DNA of 33,102 bases from Phycisphaera mikurensis (GCA_020723465.1 DYIW01000021.1:1-33102), one strand, 5' to 3'. Shown: positions 18,560 through 27,473, numbered from the stretch's first letter. Numbers and translations: made by a program. Notes: a model not told the origin generated them from the letters alone.

Positions 18560-19990
18560 ATGAAACTCGACACCAAACGCTCTCTCACCACCATCCTGCT
18601 GCGCGCGCTGCTCGGCGCGGCCCTCCTGTCCGTGGCCCGCGGGGCCGAAGCGGCCGAGGCCGCGCCCGACGTGCTGGCGCTCAGCGTCCAGGGCCCGACG
18701 CAGGCGCTGGTCGGCAGCACGGTCTCGGTCAACACCATCGTCATCAACCTGGGCGGCGCCTTCTCGGGCGACTACACCTTCGACGTGCTGCTCTCGGCGG
18801 ACACGACGGTCGACGAGGGCGACATCGTCACCGCCAGCGTGAGCAGCGCGGTGCTCGGCTCGCTCACCGTGGCCTGCGCGATTCCCGCGGACTTGACCCC
18901 CGGCGTGTACAACTGGGCGATGCGCATCGACCCGCTGGCGAGCGAGGCCGAGACGCACAACAACTCCATCCTCGGCGGGCCGGTCGAGGTGTTCGTCGTC
19001 GACCTGCAAGTCAGCGGCGCCGCCGCGGTGAACGCCGCGGCCCTGGTCGGCGGCGACGACCCGGACTCCTTCGCGCTCGAGGTCTCCAACGCCGGCAGCG
19101 CGGACGGCATCCTCATCTTCACGGTCACCGAGTACCCGGAAGCCTCCTGGCTGACGGTGAACCCGAGCACGAGCTTCGCGGTCGCGGGCGGCTCGCCGCA
19201 GCGCGTCACCCTCTCCTTCGACATCGCCGGCCTGGCGGCGGGCGAGTGGGCCACGCAGCTCATCTTCCTCAACTACCAGGACCCGACCGACTACGTGATC
19301 ATCCCCGTGACGCTCACCATCGGCGAGGTCACCTTCCTGCCCGGCGACGACCTCCTGGGCGAGATCGACTCCCTGGGCAAGACCAGCGAGGCGCTGTTCA
19401 CCGCCGTCGAGGGCATGAAGCTCAGGATCAAGGTCTCCTCCGACACGGGCAACCTGAAGCCCGTGGTTTCGATCCTCGACGCGGACGGGACGGTGATTCG
19501 CACCTGGGAGTTCCAGCACAGCAGCAAGCAGGTGAAGAAGACGGTGAAGCTGCCCGCGACCGGCGTCTACCGCCTGCGCGTCGCCGGCGCCGAAGACAGC
19601 ATCGGCACGTACCGCATCGTCACCAAGGCCATCCTCCCGAGCCGCGCCCAGTCCTTCACCGAGAAGGTGAAGCCCGCGGCCGGAACGACCACCGCGACCG
19701 TGGCGCTCCTCAGCCTCGCGGGCGGCCTGCTGGACGTCAAAGCCACTCCGGCCAACAAGTTCAGCGCCGAGGTCGACCTGGCCGTGACCGCGCCCGGCGG
19801 AGCGCCCGTCGATATGACCGGGCACGAGATCCGGCTGGACAACGGCGGCGTGCAGGCCACCGGCCTCGCTCTGAACGACGCTGGCGAGTACGTCCTGAAC
19901 ATCGCCGGCTTCGGCGGCGACGATGAGAAAGTCAAGGTGAAGGTGGAGCTCGAGCAGGTGCTCGGCGACACCACGGTTCTGCTTCCCTGA
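18560..19990 (+). CDS. Secreted protein with CARDB-like and PPC-like beta domains
   Basis: A 476-residue exported protein. The signal peptide has a basic start (MKLDTKRS), a hydrophobic core (LLRALLGAALLSVA) and a likely cleavage site after ARGAEA. Residues about 38-150 resemble a CARDB domain (VLLSADTTVDEGDIV and then EAETHNNSI). The next unit (about 150-255; LTVNPSTSFAVAGG) resembles a BACON/Ig-like fold. From about 265 the chain has the phrasing of a bacterial pre-peptidase C-terminal domain (KLRIKVSSDTGNLKPVVSI and GVYRLRVAG). No enzymatic motif is seen. It is probably a surface or adhesion protein. It has a strong intrinsic terminator after its stop codon and is the sole gene of its transcript. 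Confidence 0.78.
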   Translation: MKLDTKRSLTTILLRALLGAALLSVARGAEAAEAAPDVLALSVQGPTQALVGSTVSVNTIVINLGGAFSGDYTFDVLLSADTTVDEGDIVTASVSSAVLGSLTVACAIPADLTPGVYNWAMRIDPLASEAETHNNSILGGPVEVFVVDLQVSGAAAVNAAALVGGDDPDSFALEVSNAGSADGILIFTVTEYPEASWLTVNPSTSFAVAGGSPQRVTLSFDIAGLAAGEWATQLIFLNYQDPTDYVIIPVTLTIGEVTFLPGDDLLGEIDSLGKTSEALFTAVEGMKLRIKVSSDTGNLKPVVSILDADGTVIRTWEFQHSSKQVKKTVKLPATGVYRLRVAGAEDSIGTYRIVTKAILPSRAQSFTEKVKPAAGTTTATVALLSLAGGLLDVKATPANKFSAEVDLAVTAPGGAPVDMTGHEIRLDNGGVQATGLALNDAGEYVLNIAGFGGDDEKVKVKVELEQVLGDTTVLLP

Positions 19991-19996
19991 AGACCG

Positions 19997-20017
19997 ACAC
20001 GAGACCGCCTCTCGTGT
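19997..20017 (+). other. 8-bp hairpin after the CARDB gene stop
   Basis: ACACGAGA (19997-20004), a 5-base loop and TCTCGTGT (20010-20017) form a perfect hairpin just after the stop codon. It precedes the main terminator stem and may protect the 3' end of the message. Confidence 0.5.
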
Positions 20018-20024
20018 GACGCCT

Positions 20025-20072
20025 GAACCGGCGCCGCGGGTCGTCCCCTCCGCGGCGCCGGTTCCCTTTTTT
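20025..20072 (+). terminator. Strong intrinsic terminator
   Basis: A perfect 15-bp stem (GAACCGGCGCCGCGG at 20025-20039 with its complement at 20050-20064), a 10-base loop and a CC-TTTTTT tail to 20072. The T-run is on the plus strand only, so it ends transcription of the CARDB gene; the convergent hisS stop lies 6 bases beyond. Confidence 0.92.
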
Positions 20073-20077
20073 GCCAC

Positions 20078-21379
20078 TCACCGCCGGCCGAGCGCCGCCT
20101 GGATGGCCGCGGCCAGGTCGCCCCGCGCCACCTCGCGCTGCTCCGAGCGCAGGAGGTCGCGCAGCGCCGCGGCGCCGCGCGCTTCCTCGTCCTTGCCGAC
20201 GATCACCGCGAAGCGGATGCCGCGCTGGCTCGCCCTCTTCAGCTCCTTGCCGAGCCCAGCCGCCTCCAGCGGCGTGACCACGCGCAGGCCCGCCGCGCGC
20301 AGTGCGGCCGCGATCGCGCGCGCGGCGGAGCGCAGCGCCTCCTCCTGGCAAAGGACCAGCACCTGCGGGGCCACGTCCGGCGCGGGGAGGAGACCGTGGC
20401 TCCCGAGGAAGTCGAAGAGCGTCACGTCTCCCATGCCGAAGCCGATCCCCGGGATGCGCTGCTTGCTGAACAGCTCGGTCAGGTTGTCGTAGCGCCCGCC
20501 GCCGAAGATCGAGCGCCGGTTCTCCGGCGACACGTCGAAGACCTCGAACACGGTGGAGGTGTAGTAGTCGAGGCCGCGCACGATGAGCGGGTTGAAGGCG
20601 AGCGGCGCTTCGAGCAGCCCCTCGCGCAAGATGCGCAGCACGGGCGAGGTGCGCGCCTCCTCGCCCGGAAGCAGCGCGAGGAAGCCGTCCAGGTCGAGGC
20701 GCGTCAGGCCCGCCACCTTGTCGATCTGCGCGGCGGCAAGCCCGAGCGCGCCGAGCTGGCCGCGGCTCGTTTCCTCCGGCACCTTCTCCCAGCGGTCGAG
20801 CACGCTGAGCACGCCCTTCTGCGCCTCCGGCGGCACGCCGGCGTGGTGCGCGAGCGCGCCCAGCATGAGCACGCGGTCGTTGACGCGCAGCTCGTAGGCC
20901 GAGCGCGGCGCGCCGAGCGCCCCGAGCATGGCGTGGATCAGCTCGAAGATCTCGACCTCGGCCTCGACGCTCTCCGAGCCGAAGATGTCCACGTTGATCT
21001 GCCAGTGTTCGCGCACGCGGCCGCGCTGCGGCTTCTCGTAGCGGTGGCAGTTCGGGTGCGAGTACCAGCGCACCGGGAAGTGCAGGCGGCCGGCGTTGGC
21101 CGCGATCATGCGCGCCACGGACGGGGTCATCTCCGGCCGCAGGGCCAGGCGGCGGCCCGCCTTGTCCGTGAGCTGGTAGAGCTGCTTCTCCGCCAGCTCC
21201 ACGCCCGACTTCGCCTCGTAGACCTCCACCGGCTCGAGGATGGGGCCGTCGTAGCGCTGGAAGCCGAAGGTCTCGATGACGCGATAGAGCGTCTCGAAGA
21301 CCTGCAGGCGGACGGACATTTCCTCCGGCAGGAAGTCGCGCGTGCCGCGGTAGGGCGCGGTGTTGAGGAAGTCAGCCAT
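20078..21379 (-). CDS. hisS: Histidyl-tRNA synthetase
   Basis: Class II synthetase of 433 residues, normal length, charging tRNA-His. Motif 2 is readable (RWYSHPNCHRYEKPQRGRVR, followed by EHWQINVDIFG). The two histidine-specific blocks are LIVRGLDYYTSTVFEVF and FGGGRYDNL. The C-terminal anticodon-binding domain ends with the RGIRFAVIVGKDEE block. The N-terminus FLNTAPYRGTRDFLPEE fits bacterial HisRS, supporting the start at 21379. The gene is alone on its strand here, with its stop beside a plus-strand terminator. Confidence 0.96.
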   Translation of the reverse strand: MADFLNTAPYRGTRDFLPEEMSVRLQVFETLYRVIETFGFQRYDGPILEPVEVYEAKSGVELAEKQLYQLTDKAGRRLALRPEMTPSVARMIAANAGRLHFPVRWYSHPNCHRYEKPQRGRVREHWQINVDIFGSESVEAEVEIFELIHAMLGALGAPRSAYELRVNDRVLMLGALAHHAGVPPEAQKGVLSVLDRWEKVPEETSRGQLGALGLAAAQIDKVAGLTRLDLDGFLALLPGEEARTSPVLRILREGLLEAPLAFNPLIVRGLDYYTSTVFEVFDVSPENRRSIFGGGRYDNLTELFSKQRIPGIGFGMGDVTLFDFLGSHGLLPAPDVAPQVLVLCQEEALRSAARAIAAALRAAGLRVVTPLEAAGLGKELKRASQRGIRFAVIVGKDEEARGAAALRDLLRSEQREVARGDLAAAIQAALGRR

Positions 21380-21432
21380 GAGCGGGCTCCGGGCGCAGGA
21401 TGCACCCGGGCCCGCAGGGTGTCAAGGCCGGC

Positions 21433-22092
21433 TCAGCAGTTGATCGGCGCGCAGGGCGGCATGAAGGGCGTGATGGTGAAGCAGATGGCGTTGGTCAAGG
21501 TGATCGGTCCGACCGGGCCGATGTCCTGGCGCGCGCCCTGCATGTGCACCTCGAGGCCGATGAGCGCGGGGATGAACGGGATGGTGACGTCGATCTTGAG
21601 GCAGCCGGCCGCGGGGTTGGGGCCGGCGTAGAGCAGGAGCATCTGCAGCGGGTCGAGCAGGAAGGAGCCCGTCTCCACGTTGATCGGGTAGAAGCCCGGC
21701 TTGGTGGACGCGAACAGCCAGTCGTAGCAGAGCCCGCCCGGGCAGAGGACGAAGCGCACCGGGCAGGTGGGGGACGGCATGCCGCACCAAGTGAGCGTGG
21801 AGGGCGGATCCTCGACCGCCGACACGTCGATCACGTTGCAGGTGACCGCGGTGTGCGTGCCAATGACCTTGACCAGCTTGCCCTCGAGGGCGGTGAGGTC
21901 GATCCCCGAAGTGCTCTTCAGGTAGACCTCGGTGCAGGCGAGGTAGTGGGTCTCGGCGGCCATGCACACGGTCGGGCCGGTGACGGGCAGGACCACGCCG
22001 CTGGCGGAGACCTTGGGCGGGACAGTGGACTGGCCGGGGCTCTGCAGCGCCAGCGGCAGAACGAGCAGGAGAGCGAGAGCCAGGCGTCTCAT
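21433..22092 (-). CDS. Small secreted cysteine-containing protein, function unknown
   Basis: An exported protein of 219 residues. The start at 22092 is set by a ribosome binding site AGGGAGGA (22097-22104, read on the minus strand) and gives a clean signal peptide (MRRLALALLLVLPLALQSPG). The mature chain is beta-rich with several Cys residues that could pair outside the cell (VTCNVIDVS, TWCGMPSPTCPVRF, CPGGLCYDW, CAPINC). I recognise no family. It lies upstream of hisS but with only 53 bases between; it probably has its own promoter in the spacer near 22100-22250. Confidence 0.7.
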   Translation of the reverse strand: MRRLALALLLVLPLALQSPGQSTVPPKVSASGVVLPVTGPTVCMAAETHYLACTEVYLKSTSGIDLTALEGKLVKVIGTHTAVTCNVIDVSAVEDPPSTLTWCGMPSPTCPVRFVLCPGGLCYDWLFASTKPGFYPINVETGSFLLDPLQMLLLYAGPNPAAGCLKIDVTIPFIPALIGLEVHMQGARQDIGPVGPITLTNAICFTITPFMPPCAPINC

Positions 22093-22252
22093 CGAATCCT
22101 CCCTGGATGGGCGTGAGGGTGTTCCCTGATGAATGCGCTTGCGCCGGTCCCGGTGCCGCGCCGCCAAGCAGGCGGCCGCCCGGCGCCGGGGATTCGTTCC
22201 CGGTACCGGGCGGCCGCAATCGCTGTCCCGATCGCTCTGCTCGAGGCGCGGG

Positions 22253-22642
22253 TCAGTAGCCGAGGAAGGTCCTCTGGCCGCAGCACCCTACGCGGAATCG
22301 GGCGTAGCCCCAGTGGCCGGGGACGCAGACTCTCTGGTACCTGGGCCAGCCGTAGATGTCGTGGCCGATGAGCTGGCGGCGATAGTACGGCCCGATCCAG
22401 ACGCGTTCGGTCACGATCCGGTAGGTGTGGACGTGGACCGGCGCGACGTAGACCGGGTGCGCGGGCCAGACGGGCGGGCCGTACACGCCGCAGCCGCTGC
22501 TCGCGCCGATGTGGACGCCACCGAGGTGGACGCCGGCGCTGATGGACACTCCGCCCTTCGCGGCCGCGCGCTCCGCCCCGGCGAAGCCCACGATCAGGAA
22601 GGCGAAAGCGAAGAGGGACAGGGTCTTCATCGAGGTCTTCAT
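22253..22642 (-). CDS. Small secreted His/Tyr/Gly-rich protein, function unknown
   Basis: A protein of 129 residues. The start at 22642 follows GGAGGA and gives a signal peptide (MKTSMKTLSLFAFAFLIVGF, cleavage near AERAAAKG). The alternative internal ATG at 22630 would also work. The mature part is rich in Gly, His, Val and Tyr with short repeats (GVHLGGVHIGAS, VYVAPVHVHTY) and ends with two adjacent Cys (RVGCCGQRTF). The composition suggests an envelope protein that could bind metal. No catalytic motif is seen and I recognise no characterised family. Confidence 0.65.
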   Translation of the reverse strand: MKTSMKTLSLFAFAFLIVGFAGAERAAAKGGVSISAGVHLGGVHIGASSGCGVYGPPVWPAHPVYVAPVHVHTYRIVTERVWIGPYYRRQLIGHDIYGWPRYQRVCVPGHWGYARFRVGCCGQRTFLGY

Positions 22643-22921
22643 GGCTGTCCTCCGTGCATCTCGGCGGGCCCATCGGCCCGCGAACGGAGGAAGGTAGTAC
22701 ACGCGCCGTGCCGGATTCGCGCGTCCGCGAGCGCGGAGGCATAAATCCTTACCGAACAGTGATCTACGCCGAATGCAGCGGACCCATGTCGATTCGCGCC
22801 TGGACGTTCCGTCAGCAGTGGATAACGCGGCTTCCGGCCTCTCCTAACTGGACTGCACTCCCAGGCGGGAATGCGTCGATAGGACCTCGGCACGGTCCGG
22901 CCCTGCAGTCTGGAGGTCGAA
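22643..22921. other. Divergent intergenic region
   Basis: These 279 bases separate the divergent 22253-22642 and 22922-23458 genes. They are less GC-rich around 22740-22860, as expected for promoters on both strands (for example TACTAC near 22695-22700 read leftward). No gene, tRNA or repeat is recognised. Confidence 0.45.
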
Positions 22922-23458
22922 ATGAGAGGCGTCGTGCTCAGCCTCGTGCTTCCCGTAGTCCTGGTCGGGGCGGTCAAGATCACCATCGACCAGTGCCTGG
23001 TAGACCTGCACGGCGCACAGAGCGAGAGCGTGGCGCCGAGCCCGCGGCCCGCAGCCGCTCCGGCCGATCGCATCCAGCAGAACGAACAAGCAGCGCGCGC
23101 GGCGCTCTTGCTGTATCACGCTGCCCAGCAAGCATATCGGGCGAAACACGGCCGCTACGCAGTCGAGCTGACCGACCTGGACTTGCCCGCGGACATCCAG
23201 GCCGCGAGGCTCAATGACCTCGGACTCTCCGCGGAAAAAGGGTACTGCGGCTACTACTTCGAGCCCGTCCACAGGGACGGCGTCCGGCGCATGGACTACG
23301 AGGTCCACTACGTGCTCTGCGCCATCCCGCTCCTCTACCCCTACACCGGCCGGATCACCTTCGCCATCGGCCCGGACGGAGTCATCCTGGAGAAGGACAC
23401 GGAAGGGCTGCCCATTCTGGAGACCGCCGAGTTCGATGAGGGGTGGCGCGGGATCTGA
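22922..23458 (+). CDS. Small membrane-anchored, pseudopilin-like protein
   Basis: A protein of 178 residues with an N-terminal hydrophobic anchor (VVLSLVLPVVLVGAVKI), a Pro/Ala-rich linker, then a domain starting with a helix (NEQAARAALLLYHAAQQAYR) followed by AKHGRYAVELTDL and Gly/Tyr-rich strands. The 'KHGRYA-LTDL' phrase is common in type II secretion pseudopilins and in DUF2950-like proteins. The pilin cleavage motif itself is not present, so a secretion role is not supported. The ribosome binding site TGGAGG precedes the ATG. Confidence 0.65.
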   Translation: MRGVVLSLVLPVVLVGAVKITIDQCLVDLHGAQSESVAPSPRPAAAPADRIQQNEQAARAALLLYHAAQQAYRAKHGRYAVELTDLDLPADIQAARLNDLGLSAEKGYCGYYFEPVHRDGVRRMDYEVHYVLCAIPLLYPYTGRITFAIGPDGVILEKDTEGLPILETAEFDEGWRGI

Positions 23459-23558
23459 CGCCCGCGCGCACCCGGCGGCGAAGGCGTGTTTTCCCGCGGC
23501 CCGGAAGCCGTCCGATCGTATCCTGGCAGACTTGGACCATCTTCTCCGGGGTGACGAC

Positions 23559-24251
23559 ATGGACAGACTCTCGCGGGCCGCGCAGGTCGCGCTCGGCGCG
23601 CTGCTTCTCGCCTTTCCCGCGTGCACGACCGACGAGACCGTGGCGCGCACGCCCATTCCCCACGTGACCGTGGAGCAGCCGGCCACCTTCGACTCCGGCT
23701 ACGAGGTCGGCGAGGCGTACGTGCTGACCGAGGCGGGCGACGTGACCGTGGGCGAGCGCCTCTCCGAGTTCTGCCTGGGCATCGCCGCCCGGGGTGGCCA
23801 GGGCGTGAGCGTGGGCTGCCTGCCGGTGGTCACCTACGACCTGCGGCGTGCCGGCCCCTGGGTCTCCGAACTGGGCATGCGGCTCGCCGACGACGTCGCG
23901 CAGCGGCTGAAGGACGCCGGCTACGCGGGCGAGGTCCTGAACACGCCCGAGATGGACGCCCGCATCCAGCGGTCGGGCCTGGACAAGGCGCTGTTCGCCA
24001 ACCTCACGGCGGTCACGCAGCATGGCGCCGGCCTGGGCCTGGGAGTGATCGCCAGCGGCACCTTGAAGCGCGAGAACAGCCTCGGCAGCGAGGGACGCGA
24101 CGTCATCACGCTCGACCTCACCGCGCTCGACGTGGCCACCGGCAGCGTGCTCTCGCGCGTGAGCTTCGAGGTGGCCAGCGACCGCCCGGGGAACCGCTCG
24201 TTCTTCGAGCTGGCGCAGCGTGAGTCCCTGTGGCTCCCGGAAGGCCGGTGA
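23559..24251 (+). CDS. Lipoprotein, FlgO-like, first gene of a lipoprotein operon
   Basis: A 230-residue lipoprotein: the signal ends in AFPAC with the acylated Cys at position 22. The mature part contains LADDVAQRLKDAGYAGEVL and, further on, GVIASGTLKRENS and DLTALDVATGSVLSRVSFEV. This is the two-part alpha/beta pattern of FlgO/TolB-N-like outer-membrane lipoproteins, so the assignment is to that fold rather than to flagella; no flagellar gene is near. It is 15 bases upstream of the LpoB-like gene, with which it is very probably co-transcribed. Confidence 0.75.
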   Translation: MDRLSRAAQVALGALLLAFPACTTDETVARTPIPHVTVEQPATFDSGYEVGEAYVLTEAGDVTVGERLSEFCLGIAARGGQGVSVGCLPVVTYDLRRAGPWVSELGMRLADDVAQRLKDAGYAGEVLNTPEMDARIQRSGLDKALFANLTAVTQHGAGLGLGVIASGTLKRENSLGSEGRDVITLDLTALDVATGSVLSRVSFEVASDRPGNRSFFELAQRESLWLPEGR

Positions 24252-24266
24252 AGTGGAGGAGATGCC

Positions 24267-24869
24267 ATGAAGCCCGCACCCGTCATCCTCGTTGTGTCGT
24301 TTCTCTCCCTGCTTTTCACGCTCGCCGCCTGCAGCCCGGCGGCCTGGATCAAGGGCGAGGAGGAGCCCGACCTGGTGGGCGCCGACGGCGGCGACATCCC
24401 CGTGTTCGACCAGCTCACGCTGGTGACGAACAAGCTGCTGGCCAACCACAAGGCCGCGACGCGCGCCCAGGGCAAGATGACCGTGGCCTTCGTGGGCGTG
24501 GAGAACCGCAGCGCCGAGGAGATCCGCGACATCCGCGAGGCGCTCTACGAGGTCATCGACACCATCCTGGTCAACGATCAGACGTACGTGCCGGTCAACC
24601 GGCGCTTCGTCGAGGAGGCCATGCGCGCCACCGGCCAGCGGCCCGAGTCGCTGTTCCTCAGGAGCGGCCGCGAGGAGTTCCTGGCGGCGGTGTCGCGCGA
24701 GGGGATCGCGCCGGACTACCTGCTCTTCGCAGTCGTCACCAGCATGACCTCGACCGGCGTGGACGAGGACCAGCGCAACTACCAGCTCACCCTCGAGCTG
24801 GTGGACGCGAACAGCGGCGAGACCGTCGCCAAGGAGACGGATCGCGTGCGCAAGGGCTTCAACAAGTAA
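24267..24869 (+). CDS. LpoB-like penicillin-binding-protein activator lipoprotein
   Basis: A 200-residue lipoprotein with lipobox LAAC (Cys22). The mature domain fits COG3417/LpoB: VTNKLLANHKAA, KMTVAFVGVENRSAEEI, a YEVIDTILVN helix, FVEEAMRATGQRPESLF and YQLTLELVDANSGETV near the end. In E. coli LpoB crosses the periplasm and activates the peptidoglycan synthase PBP1b. Family members outside enterobacteria often sit next to COG3014 and FlgO-like or COG3018 lipoproteins, as here. The ribosome binding site GTGGAGGAG precedes the ATG. The gene is followed by AAGGAGG and the next start within 12 bases. Confidence 0.88.
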   Translation: MKPAPVILVVSFLSLLFTLAACSPAAWIKGEEEPDLVGADGGDIPVFDQLTLVTNKLLANHKAATRAQGKMTVAFVGVENRSAEEIRDIREALYEVIDTILVNDQTYVPVNRRFVEEAMRATGQRPESLFLRSGREEFLAAVSREGIAPDYLLFAVVTSMTSTGVDEDQRNYQLTLELVDANSGETVAKETDRVRKGFNK

Positions 24870-24880
24870 GGAGGCCCTGG

Positions 24881-26296
24881 GTGCCCTGCGGGCCGGTGGC
24901 GGCGCGCCTCTGCCTGCCGTTCCTCCTGGGCCTGCTGCTCGGGGCTGGCGGCTGCACGTCCTATTCCGAGCGCGTCGCGGCCTTCCGCGAGCAGTACGCA
25001 GCCGCTGACTTCGCCGCGGCCGAAGCGACCATCGACGAGCTGCTCGAGGACGAGACCGGCGTGGACGCGGACCTGCTCGCCACGCCGAAGCTGCTGGCGC
25101 GCGACAGCGAGGCCGCGGACGGGGACGGCGAGCTCATGCTCATGGAGAAGGCGATGGCGCGTCTCGGCCAGGGGGATGCCGACGGCGCCATCGACCTCCT
25201 GCGCCGCGCGCGCGACGAGCTGGACGAGCAGTGGCAAACCTCGGCCACGGACTACGTCCAGTCGGCGCTGCTCGACGACACCTGGATCGACTACGCGGGC
25301 GCGGACTACGAGCACGTGCTGGTGCGCGTCATGCTGGCGCTCTCTGACCTCGTGTGCGGCGCGGGCGACGCCACGGCCTACGCCATCCAGGTGAACGACA
25401 AGCAGGAGGAGATCCTGCGCTCCGACTTTGGCGCGCGCCAGGGCTACGCGCCGCGGCAGACCTACCAGCGCGTGGCGATCGGCGCCTACCTCGAGGGCGT
25501 GCTGGCCGAGGCGAGCCTCGCGCCCGCGGAGGCGGCGCGCGCCTACGAGCGCGCCCTGCGCTACGGCGGCAAGCGCGGGCTGATCGAGCAGGCCGAGGCG
25601 CGGGCACGTTCCGGCGACTACACCGCTGCCGGCAGCGGCGTGGTGCATGTCTTCTGCCTCGCCGGCCGCGGGCCGCACCTCGTCGAGGGAGTCCACCCGC
25701 CGACGGACCTGGCGAACCGCCTGGCCACGGTCGCCCTCACCCTTTTCACGCGCCGTCCCTCGGCCCTGGTGCAGGCGCCGGTCAAGGTGCCGGTGGTCAT
25801 GGTCAACGAGGCACGGCCGGAGCGCCTCTGCATCGAGGTGGCGGACGGCGAGCGGGTCTTCGCCGAGCCGCTGCTCGACGTGAACGAGGTGGCCGTCCAG
25901 CAGCTCGAGGCCAACATGCCGTGGATCATCGCGCGCGCCCTCATCCGCCGCGCGCTCAAGGCCGGGGCGGCCGTGGTCATCGAGGATCGCGCGCGGCGGC
26001 GGCAGCGCGATCCGCTGGCCTTTCTCATCGCCGCCCTCTTCAACCTCACGGCCACGGCCGTGGAGAACGCGGACACGCGCAACTGGGCCTCGCTGCCCGC
26101 TGAGATCCAGGCCGCGCGCCTGGAGCTGCCCGCGGGCCGCCACTGCCTGAAGCTCGGCGCGGGCATGAGCGCGGAGGTGCGCGTGTCCCCGGGCCGCGAC
26201 TCCTACGTGCTGGTCGTGCGCCCGGGCGACTTTGCGCCGGGCGCGGTGCTCGTGGACTCCTCGTCGCGCGTCGCGGAGCCCGAGGCGGCTCCGTGA
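24881..26296 (+). CDS. COG3014-like lipoprotein with TPR-like N-terminus
   Basis: A 471-residue lipoprotein (lipobox LGAGGC, Cys25). The GTG start at 24881 is fixed by AAGGAGG at 24868-24874, which overlaps the lpoB-like stop; longer readings of this frame run into the upstream gene and are rejected. The first half is helical and TPR-like (LMLMEKAMARLGQGDADGA, then DLLRRARDELDEQW). The second half has the conserved COG3014 phrases GSGVVHVFCLAGRGPHL and the helix WIIARALIRRALKAG, ending with LPAGRHCLKLG. The exact function is unknown; its pairing with LpoB-type genes suggests a role in cell-envelope assembly. Confidence 0.85.
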   Translation: MPCGPVAARLCLPFLLGLLLGAGGCTSYSERVAAFREQYAAADFAAAEATIDELLEDETGVDADLLATPKLLARDSEAADGDGELMLMEKAMARLGQGDADGAIDLLRRARDELDEQWQTSATDYVQSALLDDTWIDYAGADYEHVLVRVMLALSDLVCGAGDATAYAIQVNDKQEEILRSDFGARQGYAPRQTYQRVAIGAYLEGVLAEASLAPAEAARAYERALRYGGKRGLIEQAEARARSGDYTAAGSGVVHVFCLAGRGPHLVEGVHPPTDLANRLATVALTLFTRRPSALVQAPVKVPVVMVNEARPERLCIEVADGERVFAEPLLDVNEVAVQQLEANMPWIIARALIRRALKAGAAVVIEDRARRRQRDPLAFLIAALFNLTATAVENADTRNWASLPAEIQAARLELPAGRHCLKLGAGMSAEVRVSPGRDSYVLVVRPGDFAPGAVLVDSSSRVAEPEAAP

Positions 26297-26342
26297 GGCT
26301 CCGGTGCTCGATCCCCTCTAGCGGGTGCTATTGGTTTTCCGA

Positions 26343-26348
26343 TAGAAT
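26343..26348 (+). promoter_or_regulatory. Candidate -10 element TAGAAT
   Basis: TAGAAT lies 32 bases before the SGNH hydrolase start and overlaps the end of a small hairpin (CTATTGG-TTTT-CCGATAG, 26328-26345). It is identical to the hexamers at 3516 and 4652. Confidence 0.4.
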
Positions 26349-26380
26349 GCCGCTCGGAATCCCGCGGTCGGAGATGCCGC

Positions 26381-27451
26381 ATGCGTTCGCTCCCTGCCCG
26401 GCTGCTGCTCGCGGCGGCCTCGTGCCTGGTCTTCTTCTCGGCGGCCGAGTTCGTCACGACCACCTGTGACGTGGCGCCGCCGCGCGAGAGTCCGCTCATC
26501 GTCTGGGATCCGATGCAGGACAAGGTCCTGAAGTCCGACGAGGGCGAGTTCCGCTTCCATCCCCAGTGGCTCTGGGAGCCGCGGCCCGGGATCGTGGTCC
26601 ATGGCGCGCCGATCAACCAGGGCGCCTACCGCGGCCCCCATTACTCGCACCGCAAGAGCGCGCGGCTGCGCATCGCCACGCTCGGCGATTCCACGACCTA
26701 CGGCTACAAGCTGCCCGAGGAGTACGCCTGGCCCAGGGTCCTCGAAGGTCTGCTCCGCCAGAACGGCTACGACGTCGAGGTGCTGAACTACGGGGTGATC
26801 GGCTTCACCGCGGTCCAGGGCCGGAAGCTCTATGAGGGCAGGGTGCACGAGGGCTCCCCGGACATCGTGATCGCGGCGTTCGGCGCGGTGAACGACATCC
26901 AGACCGTGCCGGCCGGCACGACGGACCTGGAGAAGATCGCCATCACCTCGACCCCGGGCCACCGGCTGCACGAGTTCCTGCGGCGCTACGACTTCTACCG
27001 CTGGCTCGACGCGCTCTTCGCCGAGAAGCCGGTCGCCGGCGGCCTGGCAGGTTCGACCGCGCCGCGCGTGCCGCTCGACATGTTCCAGGAAACGCTCCGC
27101 GGGCTGGCACAGGACGTGGCGCGAGACGGTGGCCGGCTCGTCCTCGTCTGCCCGCCGCGCCGTCACGACGGCGAGCAGCACCTCGGGGACGCGGCCGCGG
27201 AGTACACCGCGGCGATCCACGCCGTGGCCGAGCGCGAGGGCATCCCGCTCGCCGACGTGCGGGACGAGTTCCTGGCCATTGACCGCACCAGCCTGGGAGC
27301 GGACGCGGAGGACGCCGCGGGCTCGCAGAAGTCCGACCTCTATCTCGATGGGTGGCATCCCACTCCCAAGGGACACCGCGTCTATGCCGTGACCGTGGCC
27401 ATGACGCTCGACCAGGCCGGCCTGCTCGGTCCGGCGAAGAAGGGGGGGTGA
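26381..27451 (+). CDS. Exported SGNH/GDSL-type hydrolase
   Basis: A 356-residue esterase or deacetylase-like enzyme, with an N-terminal hydrophobic segment (LLLAAASCLVFFSAAEF) that anchors or exports it. SGNH blocks are all visible: block I GDSTTYG (Ser104), block II NYGVIGF (Gly), block III GAVND (Asn171) and block V DGWHPTPKGH (Asp323, His326). The layout matches the AlgX-N/TesA-like SGNH proteins used for acetyl transfer or removal on envelope polymers. The substrate is not given by the neighbours. It converges on the HEXXH gene with 22 bases between stops. Confidence 0.88.
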   Translation: MRSLPARLLLAAASCLVFFSAAEFVTTTCDVAPPRESPLIVWDPMQDKVLKSDEGEFRFHPQWLWEPRPGIVVHGAPINQGAYRGPHYSHRKSARLRIATLGDSTTYGYKLPEEYAWPRVLEGLLRQNGYDVEVLNYGVIGFTAVQGRKLYEGRVHEGSPDIVIAAFGAVNDIQTVPAGTTDLEKIAITSTPGHRLHEFLRRYDFYRWLDALFAEKPVAGGLAGSTAPRVPLDMFQETLRGLAQDVARDGGRLVLVCPPRRHDGEQHLGDAAAEYTAAIHAVAEREGIPLADVRDEFLAIDRTSLGADAEDAAGSQKSDLYLDGWHPTPKGHRVYAVTVAMTLDQAGLLGPAKKGG

Positions 27452-27473
27452 GGCGCGCGGCCTCGAGGCGCGC

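Noticed and set aside
24230-26296. A fused lpoB-COG3014 protein of 688 residues
   Set aside because: The first part is an out-of-frame reading of the LpoB-like gene. A ribosome binding site and a GTG with lipoprotein signal at 24881 give the true start.
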